A DNA stretch of 64,000 bases from Paenibacillus whitsoniae (GTDB lineage: Bacteria > Bacillota > Bacilli > Paenibacillales > NBRC-103111): NCBI RefSeq assembly GCF_003955665.1, contig NZ_RXHU01000094.1:1-64000 (forward strand), written 5' to 3'. The position numbers and the translations under genes were made by a program. A model generated the notes under the pieces. It did no database searches, was not told where the DNA came from, and saw only the letters and a program-made list of their open reading frames with translations. This document shows, in pieces, positions 13,511 through 20,426 of the stretch. The stretch's first letter is position 1, and every line of letters starts with the position of its first letter.

Positions 13511-14671
13511 ATGATAGCAAGGAAACGAAGGAATTCGATGCTGCGCTTTCGTCTACTGAATGTGATTTCGGTGGCAATGTCCCTGTTGTTGCTTACTTCT
13601 CATGTAGGTGCGGTTTCAGATACCACACCACCGACTGCGCCTTCTGGTTTAACGGCGGAACCAGTTTCCGAAAGTACAGTTTCACTTGGTTGGAATGCGG
13701 CAACAGATGATATTGGCGTTGATCATTACACCATTTTTCGCGACTGTGCATCCGTTGGAACCACGGTAGGAACGAGTTATACGGACGTTGGATTAACGGC
13801 ATCGACAGATTACTTTTATTATGTACTTGCCTACGATGCAGCGAATAACGAGTCCGGCGGCGGTGGCGCATGCGTGACTACACTTACACCGGACCTAACA
13901 CCACCTTCCACTCCTACAAGCCTGGCAGCAAAAATGGAGGGGAAATCAGTCGTGCTGACATGGTCGGCTTCAACAGACGATCGTTTGATGAGCGGTTATA
14001 AGGTATATCGAAACGGGGTTCAAATAGGCACCACGAACAACCTTTCGTATACAGATTCATCAATTGCTTCTCTAATGAGCTATTCTTATACAGTTAAAGC
14101 AGTCGATGATAGTGGAAATGAATCTGCTTCCAGTACTGCATCTGCAGTTACAACGCCAAACTTTTTGTATTTCACCGATTTTGAGAATGGCGCCGCCGAT
14201 TGGACTGTTGTTTCAGGTACTTGGAGTACAGTGTATGACGGTAGTCGCGTCTACAAATCTAGTACCACGTTTGATAACTCTTCTAAGATTGGAGAGGGAT
14301 CCTGGTCCGATTACACCGTAGAAACGCGGGTGAAAGTAAACAGTTGGTCGTCTACAAATTCACCTGATGTAGGTATTCGTGTAAGGTTTACGGATAATAA
14401 GAACTATTATTTACTTGGCTATAAAAATGGTAATTTGGTTATTAACCGTACAGTTGCCGGAACGGGTAATGGCGGCACAAGTAAACCATTTACACTCCAA
14501 ACTGGACAGTGGTATACGTTCAAGGCAGTCGTTCAAGGCAGCACACTTAAGCTATATGTAAACGGCAACCTTGAGTTAACTAGAACAGATAGCATGTTGC
14601 CTACAGGCGCAGTGGGAATCGAAAGTCGATTTGGTGATTCTAGGTTTGATAATTTTACTGTTACACAATAA
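13511..14671 (+). CDS. Secreted FN3-FN3-LamG satellite protein, paralogue of the lyase tail
   Basis: This 386-residue protein has a signal peptide (to about residue 34, ending SHVGA), two FN3 domains and one LamG-like domain, and no catalytic region. It aligns end to end with the last 350 residues of the preceding lyase. Shared segments include [27 protein letters not shown] and the terminus [15 protein letters not shown]. The DNA before the start, GAAAAGGAAGTGTTGCA, also matches the lyase leader, indicating that the tail and translation signals were duplicated. It starts 25 bp after the lyase stop. A glycan-binding or bridging role is inferred. Confidence 0.85.
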   Translation: MIARKRRNSMLRFRLLNVISVAMSLLLLTSHVGAVSDTTPPTAPSGLTAEPVSESTVSLGWNAATDDIGVDHYTIFRDCASVGTTVGTSYTDVGLTASTDYFYYVLAYDAANNESGGGGACVTTLTPDLTPPSTPTSLAAKMEGKSVVLTWSASTDDRLMSGYKVYRNGVQIGTTNNLSYTDSSIASLMSYSYTVKAVDDSGNESASSTASAVTTPNFLYFTDFENGAADWTVVSGTWSTVYDGSRVYKSSTTFDNSSKIGEGSWSDYTVETRVKVNSWSSTNSPDVGIRVRFTDNKNYYLLGYKNGNLVINRTVAGTGNGGTSKPFTLQTGQWYTFKAVVQGSTLKLYVNGNLELTRTDSMLPTGAVGIESRFGDSRFDNFTVTQ

Positions 14672-14676
14672 CACGA

Positions 14677-15130
14677 ATGGGGGGGGCAGGGGCGCTTAAC
14701 GATTTCACCGCTGACGCTTGGTACAGTTCAGCTTGGCATGCCCTACGGCATTGCTAATCAGCTGGGTCAGCCGGATGAAGCGATGGCAGCGCGTATTTGA
14801 ATCCCGCCTTGAATGGCGGGATCACCTGTCTGGATACTGCGAGCGTTTATGGTAACTTGCTTGGGATTTATGGCGCCTTGGCTGACTCTCTTGCAGAATA
14901 TTGACGATCAAGAGGGCATGTCTGTGCCAGAGCTGGCTTTTTCGTATATTGATCACATGCCGGGGATCGCTAGTATTGTCTTCGGCGTGGAGTCGCCGGA
15001 ACGTGTGCAGGACAACATAGCGCTGCTGCGCACGCCGGCTATCCGGGAGCAGACGCTGCATGAGATGGCGAAAGCATTTGCGGATGTGTCTGAATTTGTG
15101 ATCACGCCTTCCCGTTGGAAGGGTAAATAA
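14677..15130 (+). pseudogene. Aldo/keto reductase remnant, internally deleted and frameshifted
   Basis: From 14699 the frame reads an aldo/keto reductase N-terminus (LTLGTVQLGMPYGIANQ) and stops at a TGA at 14798-14800. Another frame continues with GGITCLDTASVYG around 14816-14855. Sequence then jumps to the family's C-terminus (MSVPELAFSYI, PGIASIVFGVESPERV, ending ITPSRWKGK) and stops at 15130. Intact homologues have about 300 residues, so the middle half is missing. A run of eight G bases (14679-14686) next to ATG 14677 puts the only good start out of frame. The surviving C-terminal open frame should not be annotated as a functional gene. Confidence 0.85.
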
Positions 15131-15172
15131 ACGATAATGATTCACCAAACTTAGAAGAAATGGGAGAACGAT

Positions 15173-16462
15173 ATGGCGAAATATGTAAAGCAGGGCCAAG
15201 TTCAGACTGGATTTACAATGATGGAGGATGCCGTCTACAAGACGGTTAGAGACGTCATTCAGGATGTAGCGGTCAATCAAGATGCGGCCGTTCGCAAATT
15301 GTCTGCGCAATTTGACCAGTGGTCGCCAGAATGTTTTCGCCTTAGCGAGGCGCAAATTCAAACGATTATCGCCCGTGTTCCAGACAGGGTCAAAGAAGAT
15401 ATTCGCTTTGCGCAGCAGCAGGTGCGCCATTTTGCACAGCAACAGCTGGGAACGCTGCGCGATCTGCAGGTTGAGACGCTGCCCGGCGTCATTCTGGGCC
15501 ATAAGCACATTCCCGTTAGCAGCGTTGGCTGCTATATCCCGGGCGGTCGCTATCCGATGGTAGCCTCCGCGCACATGAGCATTTTGACGGCGAAGGTGGC
15601 TGGCGTCCAGCGTGTTATCGCCTGTACCCCGCCGATCAAAGGGGAAATTCCGGCGGCAACGGTCTGCGCGATGGCGTACGCAGGCGCAGACGAGATCTAC
15701 GTGCTTGGGGGCATTCAAGCAATGGCAGCGATGGCGCTCGGGACGGAGTCGATCGAGCCCGTCGACATGCTGGTCGGCCCCGGCAATGCCTATGTTGCTG
15801 AGGCAAAGCGTCAGCTATTCGGCAAGGTCGGCATCGACCTGTTCGCCGGTCCGACCGAAGTGCTCGTCATCGCCGATCACACGGCCGACGCGGAGATGGT
15901 GGCTACCGATCTACTCGGGCAGGCCGAGCACGGGCCGACATCGCCAGCCGCGCTTATCACGACCTCTGAGGCTCTCGCTCGGGAGACGTTGACTGAAATC
16001 GAGAAGCAGCTGCTCAAGCTGTCGACCGCTGACGTTGCCGGCGTGGCTTGGCGAGACTACGGAACGGTGATCGTCGTGGAAAGTCGGGAGGAAGCTGTTC
16101 GGGAAGCGGACCGACTTGCGTATGAGCACGTGGAGGTGCTGATGGAAGACCCGGATTTTTTCCTGGCGAATATGAAAAATTATGGGGCTTTGTTTCTCGG
16201 ACCTGAAACGAACGTCGCTTACGGCGATAAAGCAATCGGTACGAATCATACATTACCCACCAAAGGCGCTTCCAGGTACACCGGCGGCCTATGGGTAGGA
16301 AAATTTTTGAAAACCTGCACCTATCAGCGCTGTACGGAAGAGGCAAGTCATCTGATCGGCTCATACGTCTCGCGATTATGCGAAATTGAAAATTTCTGGG
16401 GTCATAAAGAGCAGGCGGATTTACGTGTACGCAGATATAGCGCCCATGGAGGAAAGGTATGA
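15173..16462 (+). CDS. HisD-family NAD-dependent alcohol dehydrogenase
   Basis: This 429-residue protein has the full histidinol dehydrogenase fold and motifs: VGPGNAYVAEAKRQ, AGPTEVLVIAD, GQAEHGP, YEHVEV (Glu-His of the active site) and GTNHTLPTKGASRYTGGL. The variant LWVGKFLKTCTYQRCT ending and the absence of any other histidine gene suggest a catabolic relative, such as the sulfopropanediol dehydrogenase HpsN type, rather than biosynthetic HisD. It would oxidise a primary alcohol to an acid in two NAD-dependent steps. The coding sequence is clearly richer in GC than its neighbours on both sides, a sign of separate origin. Its stop overlaps, as ATGA, the start of the broken FAH gene, so it once headed an operon. 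Confidence 0.8.
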   Translation: MAKYVKQGQVQTGFTMMEDAVYKTVRDVIQDVAVNQDAAVRKLSAQFDQWSPECFRLSEAQIQTIIARVPDRVKEDIRFAQQQVRHFAQQQLGTLRDLQVETLPGVILGHKHIPVSSVGCYIPGGRYPMVASAHMSILTAKVAGVQRVIACTPPIKGEIPAATVCAMAYAGADEIYVLGGIQAMAAMALGTESIEPVDMLVGPGNAYVAEAKRQLFGKVGIDLFAGPTEVLVIADHTADAEMVATDLLGQAEHGPTSPAALITTSEALARETLTEIEKQLLKLSTADVAGVAWRDYGTVIVVESREEAVREADRLAYEHVEVLMEDPDFFLANMKNYGALFLGPETNVAYGDKAIGTNHTLPTKGASRYTGGLWVGKFLKTCTYQRCTEEASHLIGSYVSRLCEIENFWGHKEQADLRVRRYSAHGGKV

Positions 16463-16626
16463 GAATTGTTTCCTATGTTGAGAATGGCGCGCAAAAAGCA
16501 GGCATTCAACGGAAGTAGGCGTGTTGCCGCTTCCTTGCAAGTTGGAAGAAGTCGTGGAGCTTGGGCCAACGCAGCTAAATGAATTTCTACCGGTCGCTAG
16601 GGGGTTCAAAAAAGGAGAGCAGCCAA
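16459..16626 (+). pseudogene. FAH-family hydrolase N-terminal remnant
   Basis: ATG 16459, overlapping the HisD-family stop, opens MRIVSYVENGAQKAGIQRK and meets TAG at 16516-16518. A shifted frame then continues as LPLPCKLEEVVELGPTQLNE, which matches the early part of fumarylacetoacetate hydrolase-type proteins. Nothing of the roughly 200-residue catalytic domain remains, since the deacetylase gene begins at 16627. The call rests on a short segment and the operon overlap. Confidence 0.6.
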
Positions 16627-17361
16627 ATGAAAGAGATTCCTGATAAATTAGTCGTACTTACTTTCGATGATGCGTTGAGTAACCATGCAACGTATGTAGC
16701 TCCAATATTGAAGAAATACGGGTTTAATGCAACATTCTTTGTATGTGAGTTTCCTCCTCTTAGCCTAGATGGTGGTGTTCCTTGTCCTGGTTTTGAAAAT
16801 AAGGAATTCTATATGAGCTGGGAGCAGATTGCTGAATTGAATGAGGCAGGCTTTGAAATTGGAAATCATACGATGCATCATCGTTTCGTTACAATTCCAC
16901 GGGAAGAATTACTTAAAGAAATACAGGATCTTAATCTACGTTGTATGGAAAATGATATACCAGTACCTATATCCTTCTGCTATCCGGCTAATGTTACAAG
17001 TGAGGAAAGTCCAAGCGTGTTAAATGAGATAAGATTTCAATGGGCTAGGAGAGGAGGAGAATCTGTGTATGATCCTGAAGTCCATCATCCCCTCCTTATT
17101 CCATCTTTTGAAGCGCCGTTAAAAAAGGATATTAATGAGTTTGCAAAAATGGTGAATCAAGCCAAAGAAGGAAAAATCATAGTTCTTTATTTTCATGGAA
17201 TCCCTGATCTTGCTCATCCATGGGTTTCCATGGAGCGGGAAGCATTTGAAGCATATATGGAATATTTGTTTAAAAATGATTTTAAGGTTTTTGCTATGAG
17301 AGAACTTTCTAATTATATGGATCCATTGGAATTACAGGCGAAAATTCGTTTAGGTATATAG
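16627..17361 (+). CDS. Polysaccharide deacetylase (NodB-fold) family protein
   Basis: This 244-residue carbohydrate esterase 4-like protein would remove N- or O-acetyl groups from a glycan or act on a related amide. NodB motif 1 is LTFDDA near residue 12, with the metal Asp; motif 2 is the HTMHH pair near residue 84; motif 3 is the variant CYPAN. No signal peptide is seen, so it appears cytoplasmic, unusual for a cell-wall deacetylase. ATG 16627 follows AAAGGAGAGC; an in-frame ATG at 16579 lies inside the FAH remnant and is unlikely. Its low GC contrasts with the HisD-family gene. It is spaced 4 bp from the transporter that follows. Confidence 0.8.
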   Translation: MKEIPDKLVVLTFDDALSNHATYVAPILKKYGFNATFFVCEFPPLSLDGGVPCPGFENKEFYMSWEQIAELNEAGFEIGNHTMHHRFVTIPREELLKEIQDLNLRCMENDIPVPISFCYPANVTSEESPSVLNEIRFQWARRGGESVYDPEVHHPLLIPSFEAPLKKDINEFAKMVNQAKEGKIIVLYFHGIPDLAHPWVSMEREAFEAYMEYLFKNDFKVFAMRELSNYMDPLELQAKIRLGI

Positions 17362-17365
17362 CATA

Positions 17366-18232
17366 ATGTCAGAATGGATATTAGTTATGACAAGTTTGTT
17401 ATGGGCGGGTAATTTTGTTGCAGGGAAATTTACTGCTGGTCATGCACCAGTCATAGTACTGGCTGAGTTACGATACGGAATCGCTGTTTTAGTTATGATC
17501 CCTTACATTTGGATAATGGAACGACGATTATTGCCCGTTCGTCAAGCTGTACCTGCCTTAATCGGCATGGGGGTAACAGGTGTCGCACTTTTTACTGTAT
17601 TCATGTTTTGGGCGTTGGAGCACACCTCAGCTACCAATATTGGTTTATTATCGACACTTAATCCCATTGCTATTGCTTGTGTATCTTATATGTTGCTTGG
17701 AGAAAAAATGTCCATGCGACAAGCTGTAGGTATGGTTGTCTCCTTAGGCGGCGTGTTGTTGGTTATTACACACGGAGAATGGGATAGATTTCTAGGACTA
17801 CAATTTAATAAAGGTGATTTATTGATGCTTGCTGCGGTGGCGGTTTGGGGATTATATACGGTCATTGCTAAAATTGCGATGAAGTATATGACACCAATCG
17901 CTAGTGCGTTGTGGTCGGGTATATTTGGCTTTTTACTATTGCTTCCGTTTACAGGGAAGTACATTACATTCATTGAAGTGTCGCCTGCTTTTTGGGGTGC
18001 CATTCTTTATATCGGTATAGGCGCAACAGCTTTAGCCATGGTGCTATGGAATATTGGCGTTCATCGTGTCGGGGGTACGCGAGCTGGCATTTTTCTAAAC
18101 TTAAATCCGATTTTTACAGCTATCTTAGCTTATCTATTTTTAGGAGAAAGCATGAACGGAGCACAATGGATAGGCACTGTAGTTGTGATTGGCGGAATGC
18201 TGATATTTAGTAGAAACCAGGTAAGAAAATGA
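17366..18232 (+). CDS. EamA/DMT-family transporter
   Basis: This 288-residue membrane protein has ten predicted helices in two EamA repeats. The first repeat includes SLLWAGNFVAGKFTAG and LLSTLNPIAIACVSYMLLGE; the second includes GGTRAGIFLNLNPIFTAILAYLFLGE, each ending in the family's typical LGE(x)M segment. Members export or import amino acids, nucleosides or other metabolites; the substrate cannot be predicted. It starts 4 bp after the deacetylase stop and probably shares its transcript. Confidence 0.88.
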   Translation: MSEWILVMTSLLWAGNFVAGKFTAGHAPVIVLAELRYGIAVLVMIPYIWIMERRLLPVRQAVPALIGMGVTGVALFTVFMFWALEHTSATNIGLLSTLNPIAIACVSYMLLGEKMSMRQAVGMVVSLGGVLLVITHGEWDRFLGLQFNKGDLLMLAAVAVWGLYTVIAKIAMKYMTPIASALWSGIFGFLLLLPFTGKYITFIEVSPAFWGAILYIGIGATALAMVLWNIGVHRVGGTRAGIFLNLNPIFTAILAYLFLGESMNGAQWIGTVVVIGGMLIFSRNQVRK

Positions 18233-18252
18233 GATAAGGAGAGGTAACTTCT

Positions 18253-18475
18253 ATGGAGCAATCGCAATTTGATTATCCTGGAGGCCACAATGAAGGATAC
18301 CCCGATACCTTCAAGCAATTGTTTAAGGAAATTTTATTTAGCAATGGCTTCTAAAGAACAGAAAATCGGTACTATGGTTTATCCGGGTTTTAGTGATGGG
18401 TTGCGAGAACAGATTTTATGCGAGGGTATTGTCAGGAGCCATTTGGAAAGCAAATGGGCTTCTATAAGAGAATAG
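18253..18475 (+). pseudogene. Gfo/Idh/MocA oxidoreductase C-terminal remnant
   Basis: ATG 18253, with AAGGAGAGG before it, reads FDYPGGHNEGYPDTFKQLFKE, the typical C-terminal segment of Gfo/Idh dehydrogenases, and stops at TAA 18352-18354. A shifted frame continues with ASKEQKIGTMVYPGFSDGLREQ and CEGIVRSHLESKW, the next part of the same family, to 18475. The N-terminal NAD-binding domain and middle, about 300 residues, are missing. This is a deletion plus one frameshift, not a small gene. Confidence 0.8.
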
Positions 18476-18491
18476 GGAGATGGAGGCCGCT

Positions 18492-19277
18492 ATGACAAAT
18501 GCAAACGGGCTTCTTCAAGGTAAAATCGCGCTGATAACCGGAGCTGGTTCAGGAATCGGAAGAGCAACAGCAATGGCTTTTTCCGAAGAAGGGGCGAAGA
18601 TATGCCTTATTGACCGGGATCTGGATCGTTTGTTGGAAGTGAAAGAAGAGTTGCTTGGGATTGGCGCTGAAGTATTAGCTTTAGAGGCCGATGTACAAGA
18701 CAGCTTCCACTTAAAGCAGGCTATCGATAAAGCGGGAGAATGGAAGAACGGGTTGGACATTGTGTTCTCCAATGCAGGGGTTGTAGGGTTGCTGACTCCT
18801 ATTGAGCAAATGCCGGAAGAAGAATGGCGGCGAATCCTTGACATTAACCTGACGGGAACGTTCCTGACGTTGAAGCATTCGATCGCATGGATGAAGGCCA
18901 AAGGCGGAAGCGTAATTATGAACAGCTCCATACATGGCAGCCGGGTATTTAACAGTTACGGGATGACGGCTTATGCCGCTTCGAAGAGCGGGATGAATGC
19001 ATTAGCCAAGATGGCTGCAGCAGAGCTTGCCCCCAATAAGATTAGAGTGAACCTTATTTACCCTGGGGCGATCGATAGTCACCTAAATGGTAATCTGATC
19101 CGATCCGAGGCATTATCGAAAGTAGGCGTACCGGTTGAATATCCTGAAGGCAAATATCCCTTTGGCAAAGGTACACCCAAACAAGTGGCAAAATTGGCCG
19201 TATTTCTGGCGTCGGATTTGTCGGATTATATGACCGGTTCAGAGATAACGATTGATGGTGTCAGATCCTTAGTCTAG
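18492..19277 (+). CDS. Short-chain dehydrogenase/reductase
   Basis: This 261-residue classical SDR would oxidise or reduce a sugar, polyol or keto-acid with NAD(P). The cofactor motif TGAGSGIG is near residue 15, SNAG (for NNAG) near 90, and the catalytic Ser-Tyr-Lys set is in MNSSIHG and YAASKSG. The D-R pair after the second strand (LIDRD) favours NAD(H). ATG 18492 is chosen with GGAGG at 18482-18486; ATG 18480 is also possible. It may be the surviving member of the operon whose aldo/keto reductase, FAH and Gfo/Idh genes are broken. Confidence 0.88.
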   Translation: MTNANGLLQGKIALITGAGSGIGRATAMAFSEEGAKICLIDRDLDRLLEVKEELLGIGAEVLALEADVQDSFHLKQAIDKAGEWKNGLDIVFSNAGVVGLLTPIEQMPEEEWRRILDINLTGTFLTLKHSIAWMKAKGGSVIMNSSIHGSRVFNSYGMTAYAASKSGMNALAKMAAAELAPNKIRVNLIYPGAIDSHLNGNLIRSEALSKVGVPVEYPEGKYPFGKGTPKQVAKLAVFLASDLSDYMTGSEITIDGVRSLV

Positions 19278-19329
19278 GCCTGTCCTACTTGCCGAAAAAA
19301 CTTAAACGTTGAATTTAGGAGGACTTTCT

Positions 19330-20160
19330 GTGTTTTTGGAGACCGCAAAGCATGCAGCGAGAGAAGCGGGAAAGCTCATCCGTTCCCGCTTTGAAGCTGA
19401 TATTACTACGGAGGAGAAGAGCTCAAGCTTTGACATCGTGACGGACGTGGACAGAGCCTCAGAAAAACTGATCAAGGATTATATAATGGCTAGTTATCCG
19501 GATCATTCTTTTCTTGGTGAAGAAGAAAGTTATGGAGACGAATCGGCACTTCACTCGACATTAGAGAGTGCCTCAAAACAGCCTTATTTATGGATTGTTG
19601 ATCCCATTGACGGCACAAGTAATTTTGTACATGGGCTTCCGGGTTTTTGTGTATCCATTGCGTTAGCGTGCTATGGGGTATTGACTGTGGGTGTCATTTA
19701 TGATCCCCTGAGGGATATCTTGTATTGGGCGGAAGATGGAAAAGGAGCTTGGTGCGGTGAGAAACCAATATCTGTGTCGAGTAATGCAAATATTGCCGAA
19801 TGCATATTAAGTACAGGTTTTTCCAGTGATCTCCGGGCACGAAGAGCTGTATTAGCGAGTATTCAAGTGTTGGGGGAACAGTGCCGCACGATTCGTTCGT
19901 TTGGATCTGCAGCCCTTCACTTGGCTTACGTCGCATCGGGGAAAATCGCAGCCCACTGGCAATACGGTCTAAGTGTTTGGGATATAGCTGCCGGGGTTTT
20001 GCTGGTCCAAGAGGCAGGAGGCAAGGTATCCAATATGTCAGGTAAAGCCTATTGTTTAACAGATAAAGATGTGCTGGCAAGTAATACGGAGCAGCATTCC
20101 GCTCTATTAGCCCATCTACAACCGCTGGCCCCCCAACCCAGTAAAGTAAATCCCTTTTAG
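19330..20160 (+). CDS. Inositol monophosphatase family protein
   Basis: This 276-residue Mg-dependent phosphatase carries the metal-site Glu in GEEES, the signature DPIDGTSNF near residue 98 and the closing WDIAAGVLLVQEAGG near residue 218. Family members hydrolyse inositol-1-phosphate, fructose-1,6-bisphosphate, histidinol phosphate or PAP; nothing here discriminates. The GTG at 19330 follows TTAGGAGGACTTTCT and is preferred to the upstream TTG 19309, which overlaps that ribosome site. It is 52 bp after the SDR gene and probably cotranscribed. Confidence 0.88.
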   Translation: MFLETAKHAAREAGKLIRSRFEADITTEEKSSSFDIVTDVDRASEKLIKDYIMASYPDHSFLGEEESYGDESALHSTLESASKQPYLWIVDPIDGTSNFVHGLPGFCVSIALACYGVLTVGVIYDPLRDILYWAEDGKGAWCGEKPISVSSNANIAECILSTGFSSDLRARRAVLASIQVLGEQCRTIRSFGSAALHLAYVASGKIAAHWQYGLSVWDIAAGVLLVQEAGGKVSNMSGKAYCLTDKDVLASNTEQHSALLAHLQPLAPQPSKVNPF

Positions 20161-20185
20161 ATCTAAGTTGTGTAATGCAGCATGG

Positions 20186-20214
20186 TTGCGCTTGCCTCGA
20201 AAATCTGATATTAA
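20186..20214 (+). promoter_or_regulatory. Candidate sigma-A promoter for the riboswitch transcript
   Basis: TTGCGC (20186-20191) and TATTAA (20209-20214) are separated by 17 bp, placing the RNA start around 20221, just before the riboswitch P1 helix. Confidence 0.5.
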
Positions 20215-20231
20215 TTAGAACATAAGAAGTT

Positions 20232-20305
20232 GATATGTGTGACTGGCGTAGCCGTGGAGAGAACCACGAGGAAGCACATATTTCATATGCCGTACGCCTG
20301 GGCAA
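20232..20305 (+). ncRNA. ZTP (pfl) riboswitch
   Basis: The element contains the conserved ZTP/ZMP aptamer pieces in order: P1 left arm ATATGTG, GTGACTGGCG, the hairpin CCGTGG/CCACG with GAGGAAGCA, P1 right arm CACATAT, and then the distinctive CCGTACGCCTGGGCA 3' domain. P1 (20233-20239 with 20275-20281) is perfect. It senses ZTP/ZMP (AICAR nucleotides), which build up when 10-formyl-tetrahydrofolate is short. The gene downstream is exactly the enzyme that consumes ZMP. It is followed at once by an intrinsic terminator, so ligand binding should permit read-through. Confidence 0.95.
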
Positions 20306-20337
20306 AGCGTTTGATCCTATGGGATTAAATGCTTTTT
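20306..20337 (+). terminator. Riboswitch-controlled intrinsic terminator
   Basis: AGCGTTTGATCC (20306-20317) pairs with GGATTAAATGCT (20322-20333), with two G-T wobbles, and is followed by a T run. It begins right after the conserved CCTGGGCA, as expected for a ZTP expression platform. Confidence 0.9.
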
Positions 20338-20360
20338 TTATTTTCAGAGGAGGATGAAAG

Positions 20361-20426
20361 ATGGCAGCGGCGATAAAAGTTTATTTTTCCATGGGGACAG
20401 CCCAAAGAAAGGAAGAACGTCTATGA
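20361..20426 (+). CDS. Short upstream open frame (21 codons), translationally coupled
   Basis: ATG 20361 has a near-ideal ribosome site (AGGAGG at 20348-20353, 7 bp away) and opens a 21-residue peptide starting MAAAIKVYF. Its TGA (20424-20426) overlaps the ATG of the formyltransferase (20423) as ATGA. It is between the riboswitch terminator and the enzyme, and may couple translation of the enzyme to the leader. The peptide resembles nothing I know, and function is inferred only from layout. Confidence 0.5.
   Translation: MAAAIKVYFSMGTAQRKEERL

Noticed and set aside
14813..15130. 105-codon frame as an intact small gene
   Set aside because: It is the C-terminal end of an aldo/keto reductase read from an accidental start; the remainder lies in other frames upstream.
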